Shown here: in pieces, positions 34,463 to 46,270 of the stretch
How positions within the stretch are numbered: position 1 is the stretch's first letter
How the letters are laid out: every line of letters begins with the position of its first letter
Assembly: GCA_013398955.1 (NCBI GenBank)
Contig: VWPU01010313.1
Location: 1 to 64,000, forward strand
Direction: 5' to 3'
Length of the DNA: 64,000 nt
Source: Callaeas wilsoni
Taxonomy: Eukaryota; Chordata; Aves; Passeriformes; Callaeidae
Made by a program: the position numbers and the translations under genes
Notes under the pieces: model-generated
Seen by the model: only the letters and a program-made list of their open reading frames with translations
The model's database searches: none
Told to the model about the DNA's origin: nothing

Positions 34463-36473
34463 CTGTTTGTCAGAGCTGGGGCTGGTGAGCAAACATGCTG
34501 CAGCCATAAAAGCAATAGGCTTTCCAGCTGTAGCAAGCACACAGCCAGCTCAGACATTAATACCTCAGCCTGTGAATATCCTGGTTCCGTCCTATTACAT
34601 TATGTTTGCCTTCCAGTATATCTAAACTGGACACGTATCTGCTCCTAGATGGGAAGATTAATTTGTGTCTTGGTTTTGTTTATTTATTTTTTTAACAGTG
34701 GGTAAAAAACACCTAACAGCAAGCACCTAACATTTCCTTTACAAATAAATCTGAAAATAATTAGCAATTGCTTGACACTTGACCGAAAATCATCTGGAAG
34801 AACACACCCATGTACTTCCACAAGCTTCTGGTTCAATAAAACAGGGACTTTACTAGCAGGAAGAATATCTCACCAACAACACAAATTAAGTGTCAGCAAA
34901 AGGAAGAGACAATCGAAATACCAGGCACAGTTGTAGGTGTGACTAAATAGTAATGTTTAACTACTTCCTTATCACAATCTTCCTGTACCACTATAATTTA
35001 GGAACCTTTGCCACTGTAATTTTCCCTGCTTCATTTTCTTTACGGCTATGCTTTTATGTGTCAGACTAAATACTTGTTCATCAGCACTATTATCCATGCA
35101 ACAGCTGAAAATAACCAGCTATGGGAAAAACACAGAGAAGAACAAATACAAAGGCTTTGCATATGCATAAAGGAAATTAAAAGAAAAGGCAAATTACCCA
35201 GTGTAGTATCTGATGCTGGAGGGAAAGTGGACACAAAGCCACTACAGTTACACAACTGTAACTGAAAACACTGTGCAGACACACAGAGCAGAGTGGTTAC
35301 AGACAAGGTAAAGTTAAGCCTGAAATCTAAAGCTTTCAGTTTCTCACAGCAAAACAATAATTTTGATGGCTTTCAGCCTCAGAGCATGGAAGGGATGAAA
35401 CTCTGGCCTTGCTGGGAGCTCACCCACTGACCACATCCCATCACAACTGGGGCATGACTGGCAAGAATGACAGTTCACTTACTATGTGGGTGGAAGCAGA
35501 TGGAATAGTGGTTAAAAAAGTGCAAAAATAAGCAAAAACTTTTAAAATGCCATTTGGAGTTACTAACTGATGTTTTCCATATTCACTTGTATTGCCTCTA
35601 AACATAAAGGAGGAAAGTCAATCTGTAAGTTAAACTAATGTCCTCCCAGGAGAAACAAAAATCAAGTGAAAAACCAAAACCAGACATTTTCTGTTTGCTT
35701 TCTAGTGTTTGCAACTCCAGTGTTGCAGGCCATCTTCCTGAAAACAGAGTAAAACACACTTGGAGGGTTGCGTAAAACATTAGCAGTGCTTTGGTCCTCC
35801 AAAGGCGCTGTGATCATCTCTGGAAGAAAAACACTCCTCTTTACAGGTTCACTTATTTCATCCTGCAAGGCTGTGTCAGTGCCTTGACCGCTTCCCTCTT
35901 CTCCCCCTCTACAGAAGCACCGTTTGGCTTCACATAACCTCCCATAAGCACCTACATCACTCTGGGGAGCTGGCTCACGTTCAGTCTGATCAACCCACAG
36001 ATTTTCATCTGCCTCTTATTTGCACTCCCACACTATTTTTGAAGGACTGCAAATAGCCATATATCAATCTCTAAAAAACAAAAAACCCAATAAACAAAAA
36101 ATCCTTGAAAGACTGGGAGTCTTCTACATGAAAAATTTACTTCTCCTTAAGTCTCTTCCCAAAAGGTGAGTGGTCTATTAACCAATATAAACAAAAGTCA
36201 ACTGATTATTTCCAAAATTTTAGAGAGCAGTTATACAGCTACCATTAGCATAAAACAAATAGCATAGAGCTTCTTCAGAAGCAGTAAGTGTCAGGTTTTA
36301 ATTGCTCTGCTCAGTTAAAAACCAAAAGCAACAAACGTTCACAGACAGCCACAGATAGCTCTCCAGAACAAGCCTGGCCAGATGCTACATCCCTTTTCAT
36401 CTTATAGCAGCCACCACCAGCTCCCTGTTATCACAAGACCCTCCTCCCTCTAAATACAAGTGGTTTTTAATGG
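34463..36473. other. Non-coding stretch
   Basis: No gene is recognised. A perfect inverted repeat of 8+8 bases with a 4-base loop (CAGTTACA ... TGTAACTG) lies at 35,245-35,264. Nothing else stands out. Confidence 0.5.
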
Positions 36474-36770
36474 ATCACGAGATAATTCAGGCTAGGAGGG
36501 ACCTCAAGAGGTCTCTGGTCCAGGCTTCTGCTCCAAGTAGGGCCAGCTGTGAGATCCAGCCCAGGGCTTTGTTCAGTCAGGTCCTGAAAACCCCCACCAA
36601 TGGAGACTGCACAGCCTCCCCGGGCAACCTGTGCCCCTATCCGGCTGCCTGTCCTCAGAGTGAAAACATTTTGCCCTTGTAATCAGTGTGAACTTCTCTC
36701 ATTTCCACTGGTATCCACTGTCTCTTGGCCTTCCACTGCTGAGAAGAGCTTGGAATGATGTCACTCTTTT
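36474..36770 (-). mobile_element. CR1 retrotransposon fragment (minus orientation)
   Basis: An antisense CR1 3' region: CTAGGAGGGACCTCAAGAGG, then TCTGGTCCAGGC, then GGAGACTGCACAGCCTCCCC and GGGCAACCTGTGCC, continuing into GTCTCTTGGCCTTCCACTGC. It belongs to the subfamily type with the GGACCTC...GAGGTC motif also seen at the 3' end of the 51.8-kb copy. About 300 bp remains, strongly diverged. Confidence 0.88.
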
Positions 36771-39700
36771 AGTGAAAAGAAAGCACTCCTTATACTTTTA
36801 GCTCTTCTATTTATCTGTTTATGCAAAGTACACTTTGCTCTGTGATTTAGATTGCTGTTTCAGATTTTAACTTTGCTAACAGCATTTGCCAAAAATTCAA
36901 ATATAACCAAATCAGAGCGAAAGTGAAAAACAAATCTAAGAATAAAACTTGGGTGGAAAGCTCACTCATGTGATCACATCAAACTCTCCCTGATGTGCCA
37001 TGGTGATGGCAGCACTTCAGCACTCATTACTGCATTTCCAGATATCGAAGAAGCATCTCTTTATATAGGTGCAACATGAGAGCCAATTATTCATGTAGAT
37101 TACAAAATAGGCCAAAAAAGCAAGATACATGCTGGAGCAAAGCTATGAGGAATGCACTCTGCTAGTTTTCAGACTCAAAGAGTTTTGAGCAGTGTGTCCA
37201 TCACAGCAAATACGCATTGCTTCCTGGGCCCAGAAGCTATTCCTCTCTCAGGCTAGTCAAGGCTCCTTAGCACATCAAAGGACAGCAATTCAAAGCAGCA
37301 GAAGACTTACAGACCTTACTGCTACTCAGTCACCAAATTACCGTGTACCAGTCATGCAGAAGGCTTCTTAGCTGCACTCCTAAGCCACGCAGCTGAGGAG
37401 TAAAAGACATAACCGGAACTAAGAGTGAAGGTAAATGCAGCAGTGGAACAAATGTTCATCCTGCCGGAAAGGTCACACAATATGTGATTAATGCCATTAT
37501 CCTCCAGGACTCTGGAAATTGCCCTGAGACAACAGCTTTCTGGCATAAGCTATGGATCAATGAAAAGGATTAAGCAACAACACTTCAGAAATGCTCAAAA
37601 GTAAACTATCAGGTTTTATCTCAAAAATTTTCCCTAAATCTGTCCCTGATAAGAAACTCTTAAGTTTGAGGCCCATCATTTGGTCTCGGGCTCTTTGCCC
37701 CAGTGCAAGAAGGCAGGTGACGCAGACCGTGCACACTCAAGAGACTGAAAAAGGAGGAGAGGGAGAGAGCGCCAATGTCAACCTTCCCCCCTCCCCCCGA
37801 AAGGGTGTGTACCAGCTAAAGCCAGCCACAATCTGTCAGCAAGTAGCCAGTGCCAGCCTTACGCTCACTCCCACGCCTTACCCAGGATAGGGCCATCACC
37901 ACACCAGGAACACTTGCTTCATTCTGGCACAGGACAGGCAGCCAACTCCACTTCCAAATCACATTTGTCTTGTCCCTCAAAAACTTAAGGCTGTGCATAA
38001 GCGAGGTTGTCACCACACGAGTGAGAGGTGAAGCAAGTTGTTTTCCCTAATTAAACCTATTAGTAGTAACAAGTCACTCCTGCTAGGTCTAAATAGCTCA
38101 GAGATAAATCCCAAGGCTGCTAAGCTGCCAACCACCTCCCGTCAGTGCTCAGAGGCAGCTTTTTTACTCCTACAGACAACACTGGGTAAATACTACCACC
38201 TCCAACCATGCTCCTGGAGCAGATCTCCAGGTTGATATATTCAAGGCAAATGTTTTCCCTTCAGCTGTCCGGTCACCTTTATTGAAAGCCCAAAGTTCCA
38301 AAACCTCCTCCTCAGGGAGCAACAGCAGATACCTCAGAAGAATATTCTGCAGGTCAGGCGTCTGCACACAAGGAAAGAGTATGACCCTGACAGAGCTTTG
38401 TGCTTTTTTTATTTTTACCAAAAGAAACCTCACCATAGACTACTTGGGCTGGAAGACCTTTTCATGGGAAATTCTTCTACAATATTTAATGCAAACACAT
38501 CATCAACATATCATCTCTTAAAAGTGCACACCACAGGCAACACCAGTATTAGGAACAGTAAGGAGAACGACACAGTGCTTTTCTAAAAAGCCATCCAATG
38601 AATTAATAATCTGTCTGAACTATTTGCAGAAAAAACTGAATAAGCCAGAAAAGAAAAATTAAAATGTTCTAAGCTGTTGCTTCACAGTATGTCTTACAGA
38701 AAAGTAATTTAAAAGTTATTACAAAGGCAATAACACTCAATCTCATAACATGACACTATTTCAAATTAATCTAGTGCATGTTAATTCCTTCACCTTTGCC
38801 AGTGGTAAAACAGAATAGGGAAAAAAACCCCACTCCATCAAAAATAATTTGAAATTCAGTAAGTTTTTCCTGTTGCTTTGACAAAACCAATACTGCAAAA
38901 ACAGCCTCAGCTTTTATCAAGCACAACTTCCAATACATAATATTCTTCCTCTTTCTCCCAAGCAAGCAGAAGTAAGTGAAACTCATTTTGCAGACTCACC
39001 AAAATTATCCATATTCCAGGAGGCAGCCGTTCATCCAGTTTGTGAAGTCCATGGTTTTAGCATAGTCACAGCCATCAGCAGGAAAATGAAGGGAAAAAGA
39101 AGAAAAAAAACAACCACTTGAGATTCAATGAACAAAACAACACTACTGCTTTCTGTTAAGTCTGCGTTACAAAACAGTTTCAGGTAGCTCATTAAATGGA
39201 CTGAACATAAACAACCCCCCCACTTTCCAATTTACTCTAAAAAGAAATAGAAACCCCACAATATCAATGTTAATAAAAGAATAATAATTACAGTCTAATA
39301 AAGATCTGTCAAGGCTGACTTCATAACGAACACTTTGTGAGGAGGGGAAAATGTATTTTTAAGAAAAAACAAACCTTCTACTGTACGTCCTCCATCAGGC
39401 AGTAACAGGTGTGCAATAACACATATAGGAAAAGGTATCTTATTTTCTCTTATACTGCTGCCATTTTGAAATCCTTGATGAGGAGATGTAACACTTGGCA
39501 AGGAAGTAAGGCAAAGCCACCACAGCTCAGTTTCAGAATCCTCAGTCAAGGATGGGGGATTGGTAATTTATTCTTTGCAATTAAGGGGGCCTGCAGCCTA
39601 CCCCACAGCTGAGTATCTATGCACTGTTACACATCTGCAAACCGTCAAGAACACCCAAGCTGAAACAACTGGTTTTTTCAATTTGGACTTTGAACACTGT

Positions 39701-40634
39701 CTGAGTGACCAAACTCTGTGTGTGTCACTTCTCTCCTACTAATAAAAACCCAAGAAAGAATTTTACAGCTTTCCCAGGCTCAGCATTGATTTCTTTTGGC
39801 AACTGTTCCAAAACAGTGGACCAATTTAGCATTTGGGTTTTTTTCTTTTCTGTTTGGTTGGAGTTTTTTTCATTATTATTCCTTTGGAAAGGAAATGCTT
39901 CAAAGAGATCAGTACAAAATGCCAACTGCTATGGGTTAACCTAAACAAACTGCATGTGTGTATGTAAGGGCAGACAAAGGCATGCTCTTCTTTTGACTAG
40001 AGAAATCAATTGCATGTGCAAGTTCAGGAAGTGCACAAGGTCCTGAGCACAGAAAGGAAATGCTATTATCATCTCCCAGCAGCTCTGTGACCATCAGATT
40101 GATCACCAGACCAAGGCTGTCAAGATGCCAAAAAGCCAAAGGCAAAGTCTCTTCCAACAGATTGGGTTATATCTTCTCAGTTCACATGTTTCAACCACCC
40201 AAATTCTCCAAACCAACTGTTCTCAGGAACAGTCATCCTCACAACTCAGTGCTCTTCTGCTGGGTCCCAGCAAAGCGGCCTGAGGCCAGAGCAGCATTTT
40301 CACCTCCAGAAACCTCAAGGCAACTCAGAAAGGCAGTGAGCCACTAGCACAGCCCCTGATATGGTTTCTATTTGATCCCTGCAGAAACCATACCATATGA
40401 AGGCAAATTTATCTGTTGGTGTCAAAAAAGAAAACGAAATTGGCACAAGCAACTAATTCACAGCTCCCTCCCTACACGATGGATAATGGCTGATAAGTTA
40501 CCTCCTCCTCAGCCTTCACGGCCCATTAATAAGACAGCACGAAAGGCTTCAGAAAAAGGAAGATGATTGCTCACATATTTACCACTTTGCTAGCAAACTA
40601 ATTTTTTTTGTTGTTGTTGTTGCTGTTTTTGTAG
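36771..40634. other. Non-coding stretch
   Basis: AT-rich with no gene recognised. A scrap at 38,432-38,463 (CCATAGACTACTTGGGCTGG, then AAGACCTTTT) resembles the antisense 3' tip of CR1 and may be an old remnant. A T-rich (TTG)n tract at about 40,603-40,625 leads into the acceptor of the next entry. Confidence 0.45.
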
Positions 40635-40902
40635 GAGTGCTTTTACAGTAGGAGCCTTTCCAGTGCCTTCCTGGGAAGAATATTGGAGAGGAAAGGGAAA
40701 AGAGATTGCAAAAGATTTGCCTTCATTTCTGATTTCTCTTGTCAGTCTTGTGTACCTCAGTCCTTCCCCAGAGCTGCAACCATGCACCATTACTGTCAGT
40801 GTGATGGTAGTTACAGACTGCCCTCAAGATATTACCTGTCTTTTACCCTCTGCGAGGGAAGCTGAGATTACTGGGAGAACATTTTTACTGGAGCAGACAT
40901 GA
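40635..40902 (+). CDS. Candidate terminal exon, plus strand
   Basis: A long pyrimidine/TTG tract ends in a strong acceptor (TGCTGTTTTTGTAG, AG at 40,633-40,634). After one base the frame is open for 88 codons to TGA at 40,900-40,902. The translation includes VPSWEEYWRGKGKEIAKDLP, a hydrophobic segment (FLISLVSLVYL), and then a mixed tail. No upstream partner exon was found on this strand, and no AATAAA lies close after it. Family unknown. The (TTG)n tract itself creates a splice-like signal, so this may be accidental. Confidence 0.17.
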
Positions 40903-43900
40903 CTCCAAGGTACTCCCAAGGACTGTAAAGGCTATTGAGTCACCTGGCTGGACACAGGACTTCATATTAAGGAAAGTGAGATTTTGATGATGGCATGGAG
41001 CAAACTTAACATTAATGAATTTATCAGGATATGAGAGGTCACATGAAAGCAGATGTTGAGTAGGTGGGAATGGCGGGAAACGTGGTGTGCAAAAACACGA
41101 GGAAGGAACAAAACAAAAATGTATGGATGACTCAGAACTGGCAGAATTCACGCAGGAGAGCTGCTGAACTGGTTTATTTAGAATGGGGAGGGGACAGGAG
41201 AGCAGCGTGCCCATTGACAATACTGCAGATACACTCCTGAGTGAAAACAAGTGGTGGCTGTTGAAGTTTGACACGTTATAAGGGGCAGCTTTCCACTATC
41301 AGCTCAGAAGGTTTGTGGGGGGAAAAAATGTCACAATAATGGTATGGACAAATGAATGAGAGGTAAACTGCCTTGAGCATTGCAGCAGCATCCACTGCCT
41401 ACACTACATGCGAGTTGCTTGGGTCAGGGTGATGAGAGATACATAAGAGCAAGACCACAGGGACATTCTGCATTTCCCCTGTTCCTCTTCACATACTATT
41501 TTTGCATGACACTGGTTATGAAACTGCAAACGTTGGTTCAGCTTCAGGCAGCAATTTTAGGGTCAATTGCTTCTTCACCAGACACTGAAATCACAATTTG
41601 TCAAGCATCAAATTAACTGTGAACGTTTTAGGGGACAGTGAACTTGAGTTATGCACTATTATTGGGTCCCCTTCCTCAACAGCCTATCTTGTAATCCCTC
41701 TTGATATGGCAGGTGCCTTTTTTTTTGCTAGAATCACACTTTAAGATGAACTCTGCAATTACACTACTTGCTTTTTGCTCCATCAACTCTTTCCTGACTG
41801 TTATGCACTCTTGAGAGTACAGCTCTCAAGTGGTAGAATACACTTTCAAAACCATGTGAAGCGTTTTATCCATTTATCACAAGAGTACATCAATATAGGT
41901 TTTCCAGCTGAAAGCATTTGAAAGTTTCATGAAAACTTTTATAGTTCAGCTTGGACCCACTCCTAATCCACAGACAGGGTAAAAGACTCATCTGGCACCA
42001 GCACACCACAAAATAAGTAAGCAATAAAGCCTTAGTAAGGTTAGCTGTTCAACAATGCCCTAAAAACCTGGGCTACGCACCTTTCCCTAATACTGTCAGT
42101 ACAACACAGAACAGCTACAAGCCTTGGTGCCGCAACTGATATCACTCTGTATCCAGCTGAATCAAACTGGTGTTTAAACAGCATTCCAGCCAATGCCACA
42201 GCTGGCTAGGAGAGATGGAAACTATTGGAAAGCCATTGCTGGGAATGATGTCAGATTTGGATTTACTGTGTCACCTCCAGTAGCAATTCTAGGTCAGAAT
42301 CAAACTTTTATATTTTACTCTTCTATGCAAACGTTAGAGAGTGAATATGAAAAATGTATTCTTTAAAACGGAAAAAAAAAGTCCAGCAATATTCTGCAAG
42401 TTCTACAGATCTTCAGTTAATTTAAATGAGAAGTGATATTTCGTATCCAGATGGGATGCTCATAAAACTTTTGGACATATGTGAGTTAAGATGAAAAAAA
42501 GATGAAATCAGCAGTGCTATGAAGATTTTACACTTAAGTGATACACAACAAAGTTGAATTTGGTTTTTTGGGCCTCCATTTCAGGTCTATGTCGCCAGCC
42601 TGCTATCTGACCATTGAGGTGCTTGTGAAAGCTTACCACACCACAAGCCATGAGCTATACAGCTGAAAATTCCCACTTGCCTTCAGTAAAGCAAAGGCAG
42701 CATTAAACATCAGCTGTATCAAAATTTCCCCTTTGCCCCTGAAATACAAAGCCCAAGTGCTATTTGAGTGTCACCAAACACAAGCTGTGCTAAGTCCTCA
42801 GAAGGTGAGGAACTTGAGGCCTTCACAAGGTTTCATAGGTTCACCCAAGAACATGTCTGCGAAAAAGCCGTACACCTGTATGCAAATAAACATGTACATA
42901 AAGACAGCATATGTATGTAAACATAAATGCATATATGCATATGTATAGATGATGTATAATCTTCATAAAGTGGCTCATCACCCAGCAGGTGGCACTCATA
43001 TCCTGAGCTCCAGAGGCTGGAGCGAGGTGGGAGGCTGGGACTCAGCACTGCTCTACAGGAGGCACCATCTTCCTGACACCTTGGGCACAAAAGCACTCGC
43101 CATCCTTTTGCAAGGCCAGATGTGTCAAGTCCAGCATCCAGGCCAAAATCCCATTTAGCGTACTGGCCAGGCATCCTCTCCATTAATTCCCCCAACAGCT
43201 GCAATACTCCCCCTTGACTGCTGCTGATTCTCGAGTGCTCTTGCAGCCTTTCCAGAGGAGCAGCATTTTGGGGACTGAAAGGGTCCTGGAATATTTTCCA
43301 TATGGAAGCATCACATTATGATGGCAGGAACAATACAACTAAATGGAAAGTTTCCTTCAGACTTCATCACTTCTTTTCTCCATTTGACACACCCAACTAG
43401 CTTTCAATTAGTCCCACTAATAATTTGGGCTTTTGAAGATCTTATGAATGAGCAAATCAGAACTGGAGAAAAAATGCTGTTTTCCTTTGATTAAAATTAA
43501 AGGCTTGTTTTCACCCAAGATTTAAGTGTCACTATCATATGTACATTCTTAATACACCTCCTTCTTCAGCTGAGTGGTGCTTCAACTTCAGCTGAGTGGG
43601 TTTGTTTTTAAAAAAATATTTTCCTTTCCAACTCAATATTCCACCCATATCCATTCCCTCTTTAAAAAAACAATAAAATCAGTTTAGAAGCATCAATTTG
43701 AAAACATCAGCTCTTCGTGGAGCAGTGCTGTTCCCTGTTAAGAGAATGCTTCGTGTCAGATTGAAAGATACCTTTCCAAGGTCACTGCATGTTCCAATGG
43801 TTTGTTAGGAAGTTGCGGAATGGCAGATAAGGTTGCATGAGATAGTAAAGTGCCTTCCTAAGCTAGTCCTGGGCACTAATGTGCAACCAATATTTGAGCA

Positions 43901-44820
43901 AGGGAGTTCAACTTCATATGCTGAAATAAATGCTGCTGCAGGAAAGACAGGAGTAGTACTGAGATAACAACAATCTGTTTCCCAATTAAAAAAAAAAAGC
44001 AAAAAAAAAAAGGCCATTTTCTTGACAAGTTTGCACAAACTGCACACGTTTATGGCACTTGGCTAAGGCTAGGTGCGTCTAGGAACATTAGGGGGTATCT
44101 CTTCAGCAAGTTAAAATATCCCACCCTTTGTAATAATGAGAATTTGATGCTAAAAACTGCTCAATTCAGAATCAATAGTGATGCCTTCAAGTTACCACAG
44201 CAAGGATACAAGAGTAGCTCCCTATTAAGTACTAGGACTGATAACTTGCAAGGCTATAAAAGGGGGGAAAAAAATAAAATGTGCATATCTAAGAACAGTT
44301 CTTTGAAAGTCTTGTTGTTACAAGTGTGAGGAATGATGATCCAGTATTTTTAGACTGCTTCTAACAGATCCCAAAAATGGAGGAAACCATATAACAGTAT
44401 CCTCTTAGAAAGCTTTTAATACTGCCTGAGCCCATCCCAAACTCGGAAAGAAGGTAAGCATCTGGCAGCACACTGAACTGCATGCCACCATTTCAGCCAT
44501 CATACTAGGGACTAAATCCTGCCCTGGAAATAACAGAGAAACAAACATGCAAACTCCAGAGAGAAGGGGGGAAAAAGATCCTCCTCACATATGGTTAGCT
44601 ACATCTATACATGGTTTAAAGCTTGAGGAAGCATCACTCGTTTGGAATACAAAAATGCAAGTATTTGGCATCGAAACAGCCCTAGCAAAAGGGTAGAGGA
44701 GCCTGAGGGCGTGTTTTTTCAAGTCCCAAATGAGCATTTTGGGGGTCCAACAGCCTGACAGGAAAAGAATTAGAAAAATGGCCACCCAGCGCTGAACTAT
44801 GCACAAAATGCAGAGTTTCG
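40903..44820. other. Non-coding stretch with small duplications
   Basis: No gene is recognised. At 42,927-42,940 there is a 14-base perfect palindrome (ATGCATATATGCAT) in an alternating purine-pyrimidine ATGT-rich stretch. At 43,564-43,600 a 22-bp unit starting CTTCAGCTGAGTGG is tandemly duplicated. Several A-runs occur near 43,990-44,010. Confidence 0.5.
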
Positions 44821-45164
44821 GCGCTTCCAGTTCTGCATTGCACCCTGCGCTCCCAGCCCCCCGCATTCCCACAGGCTCCCAAACGCCCCCGGCTCCCCCA
44901 CGCCGCTGTCCACTGCCGGGGAGCGGGGGGGCTACGGTCCCTCGGCGCTATCTGCAGTCACCCCCGGGGCTCCACTGCTACTACTTTTAATTTTCCTGCT
45001 AGTATCACTTTTCTAATGAATTGCTGTTACTACAGAAATGTAAATGTCGCCAGCTGAGTAGTTCGGGTTTTTTTTTAAACATCCGAAAAGGTAGAGAAAA
45101 AGGGGGAGGGGAGGTGGGGAACACCTCATTAATATCCACTATTAAACATTTTTAACGCTAAAGC
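44821..45164. other. GC-rich shore of the CpG island
   Basis: Bases 44,821-44,965 are G+C-rich with about a dozen CpGs and a G-run near 44,925. Bases 44,990-45,150 then drop to AT-rich before the main island begins. On the minus strand an ATG frame starting near 44,866 runs to 44,585 with a hydrophobic segment (WVAIFLILFLSG), but no splice or start evidence favours it. Confidence 0.4.
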
Positions 45165-45265
45165 CGCACCGACCCCGCCGCCCGCAAAACCTTGCGGCTT
45201 CATCAGGACTGGCCCCAAGCCCCAAAAAGGGGCTTCAGCGTCCCATCAGCACCGACTGGGCTTAC

Positions 45266-45472
45266 CAGCGGATGCTCCCCCGGCCGCGCTCCGGCTTGCG
45301 CAGCGCGGCCCCTCCGCGCCCCCGCAACCCACCCCCGCCGCGCATCGCCCGTAACTTTGCGGGCGCCGCCGCGTCCCAGCGCCCAGGCGGATCTTCCGCG
45401 AGAGATGCTGCGCTCCGCGGAGGGCAGAAAGGCGGGAAGGGCGGCTGAGGGACAGGGTCCGGCAGGAGCCAT
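45266..45472 (-). CDS. Candidate first coding exon, minus strand
   Basis: An ATG on the minus strand (45,472-45,470) has A at -3 and G at +4, an excellent start context. It opens a frame of exactly 69 codons to a donor CGCTG/GTAAGC (intron from 45,265). The product starts MAPAGPCPSAALPAFLP and is rich in Arg, Ala and Gly, as almost any frame in a CpG island would be; the other minus frames are also open. The upstream donor at 45,910 would place a spliced 5' untranslated exon before it only if an acceptor exists in between, which I did not identify. The start and donor are seen; translation is inferred. Confidence 0.25.
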
Positions 45473-45910
45473 GCTCCGCCTGCGGCAGTCCAGCACCGCA
45501 CCGCCTGGCGCCGCGCATCCCGCGCCGCACCGCGGGCAGAAAGTCCGCCCCACCACCGGAGCGGGGGCAAACCCTACCCGGGGACCCCCCGAAACGACCC
45601 GCGGCGGTGACGAGTGGGGGCACGGGACAGCCAAAAGGAAAAACGCGGAGACGGGAATGGAAACAGGCGAAGAGACACCCCCGCGCCGCAGCCCCAGCCC
45701 TCCCTCCCCGCGCAGCGGCGCGGAGCGATGCGCAGCGGCAGCGCGCCCCGCGGGGGCAGCGCACGCCCCTCGGCCCTCCCCGCTGACCTCAAGCCAAGGA
45801 CAGCTCGGCGGTCCCGCTGCGCATCGCGACCCGCGGGCCCCGCTGAACAGAGCCAGGCCAGGGCGGCAGCAAGGGCGGCCAGAGAAGCGGGGGGAGCGGG
45901 GGCTCCTCAC

Positions 45911-46072
45911 CTGAGCCTGTCCCAGGAGGTGCTCTCCGCCGCCGCTGCGGGAGGGACGCGGTTCCTGCCTCTCTCCACAAAGAAGGCTGGCGCGGACCGC
46001 CCCGGCCCGGCGAAGTTACGCGCCGTCGCGGAGCCGGGCTCCCACCTGCAGCGCCCGTCAGACTCCGGCAGC
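45911..46072 (-). ncRNA. Candidate non-coding first exon (5' UTR), minus strand
   Basis: On the minus strand the sequence from the pentanucleotide array down to 45,911 ends in a consensus donor (CTCAG/GTGAGG). There is no ATG in this strand between about 46,150 and 45,911, so the exon would be untranslated leader or part of a non-coding RNA. A second possible donor (CTGCAG/GTGGGA) lies near 46,047. The 5' end is a guess set by the promoter elements. The stretch is GC-rich enough to form stable RNA structure. Confidence 0.35.
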
Positions 46073-46073
46073 C

Positions 46074-46142
46074 GGCACGGCACGGTACGGTACGGCACGG
46101 CTTGGCTTGGCTCGGCTCGGCTCGGCACCGCACGGCTCGGCC
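46074..46142. repeat. Degenerate pentanucleotide array (GGCAC / GGTAC / GGCTT / GGCTC)
   Basis: About 14 consecutive 5-bp units vary only at the last three positions (cACGG, tACGG, cTTGG, cTCGG). They lie inside the CpG island, next to the CCAAT and Sp1 boxes. Runs of identical neighbouring units show stepwise expansion. It lies where the two divergent transcripts would start, so its length could affect promoter spacing. The repeat is seen directly; any effect is inferred. Confidence 0.85.
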
Positions 46143-46158
46143 CGCCCCCCTCCTCCCC

Positions 46159-46163
46159 ATTGG
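46159..46163 (-). promoter_or_regulatory. Inverted CCAAT box
   Basis: ATTGG on the plus strand (CCAAT on the minus strand) sits in a pyrimidine-rich context 10 bases from an Sp1 box. NF-Y binds this motif in either orientation and it is common in bidirectional CpG-island promoters. Confidence 0.55.
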
Positions 46164-46173
46164 AGCCGCCGCC

Positions 46174-46183
46174 GCCCCGCCTC
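46174..46183 (-). promoter_or_regulatory. Sp1/GC box
   Basis: The minus strand reads GAGGCGGGGC, a full match to the Sp1 consensus. Further GC-box-like sequence (CCGCCCGCCCG) follows. Together with the CCAAT box it marks a TATA-less core promoter. Confidence 0.6.
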
Positions 46184-46189
46184 CGCCCG

Positions 46190-46270
46190 CCCGCGTTGAG
46201 AGCCCGCGGGGGCGGCGGTGGGCAGCGCGCTCCGGGACCCTCCTGCCCACGGGGCTGGCGGCCGGGGCAG
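46190..46270 (+). ncRNA. Candidate non-coding first exon (5' UTR), plus strand
   Basis: Immediately right of the Sp1 box, the plus strand runs without any ATG to a consensus donor (GGGGCAG/GTGAGC, intron from 46,271). An acceptor at 46,474-46,475 follows after 204 bases, so a short first intron is plausible. The start of the exon is only approximate. Confidence 0.35.
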
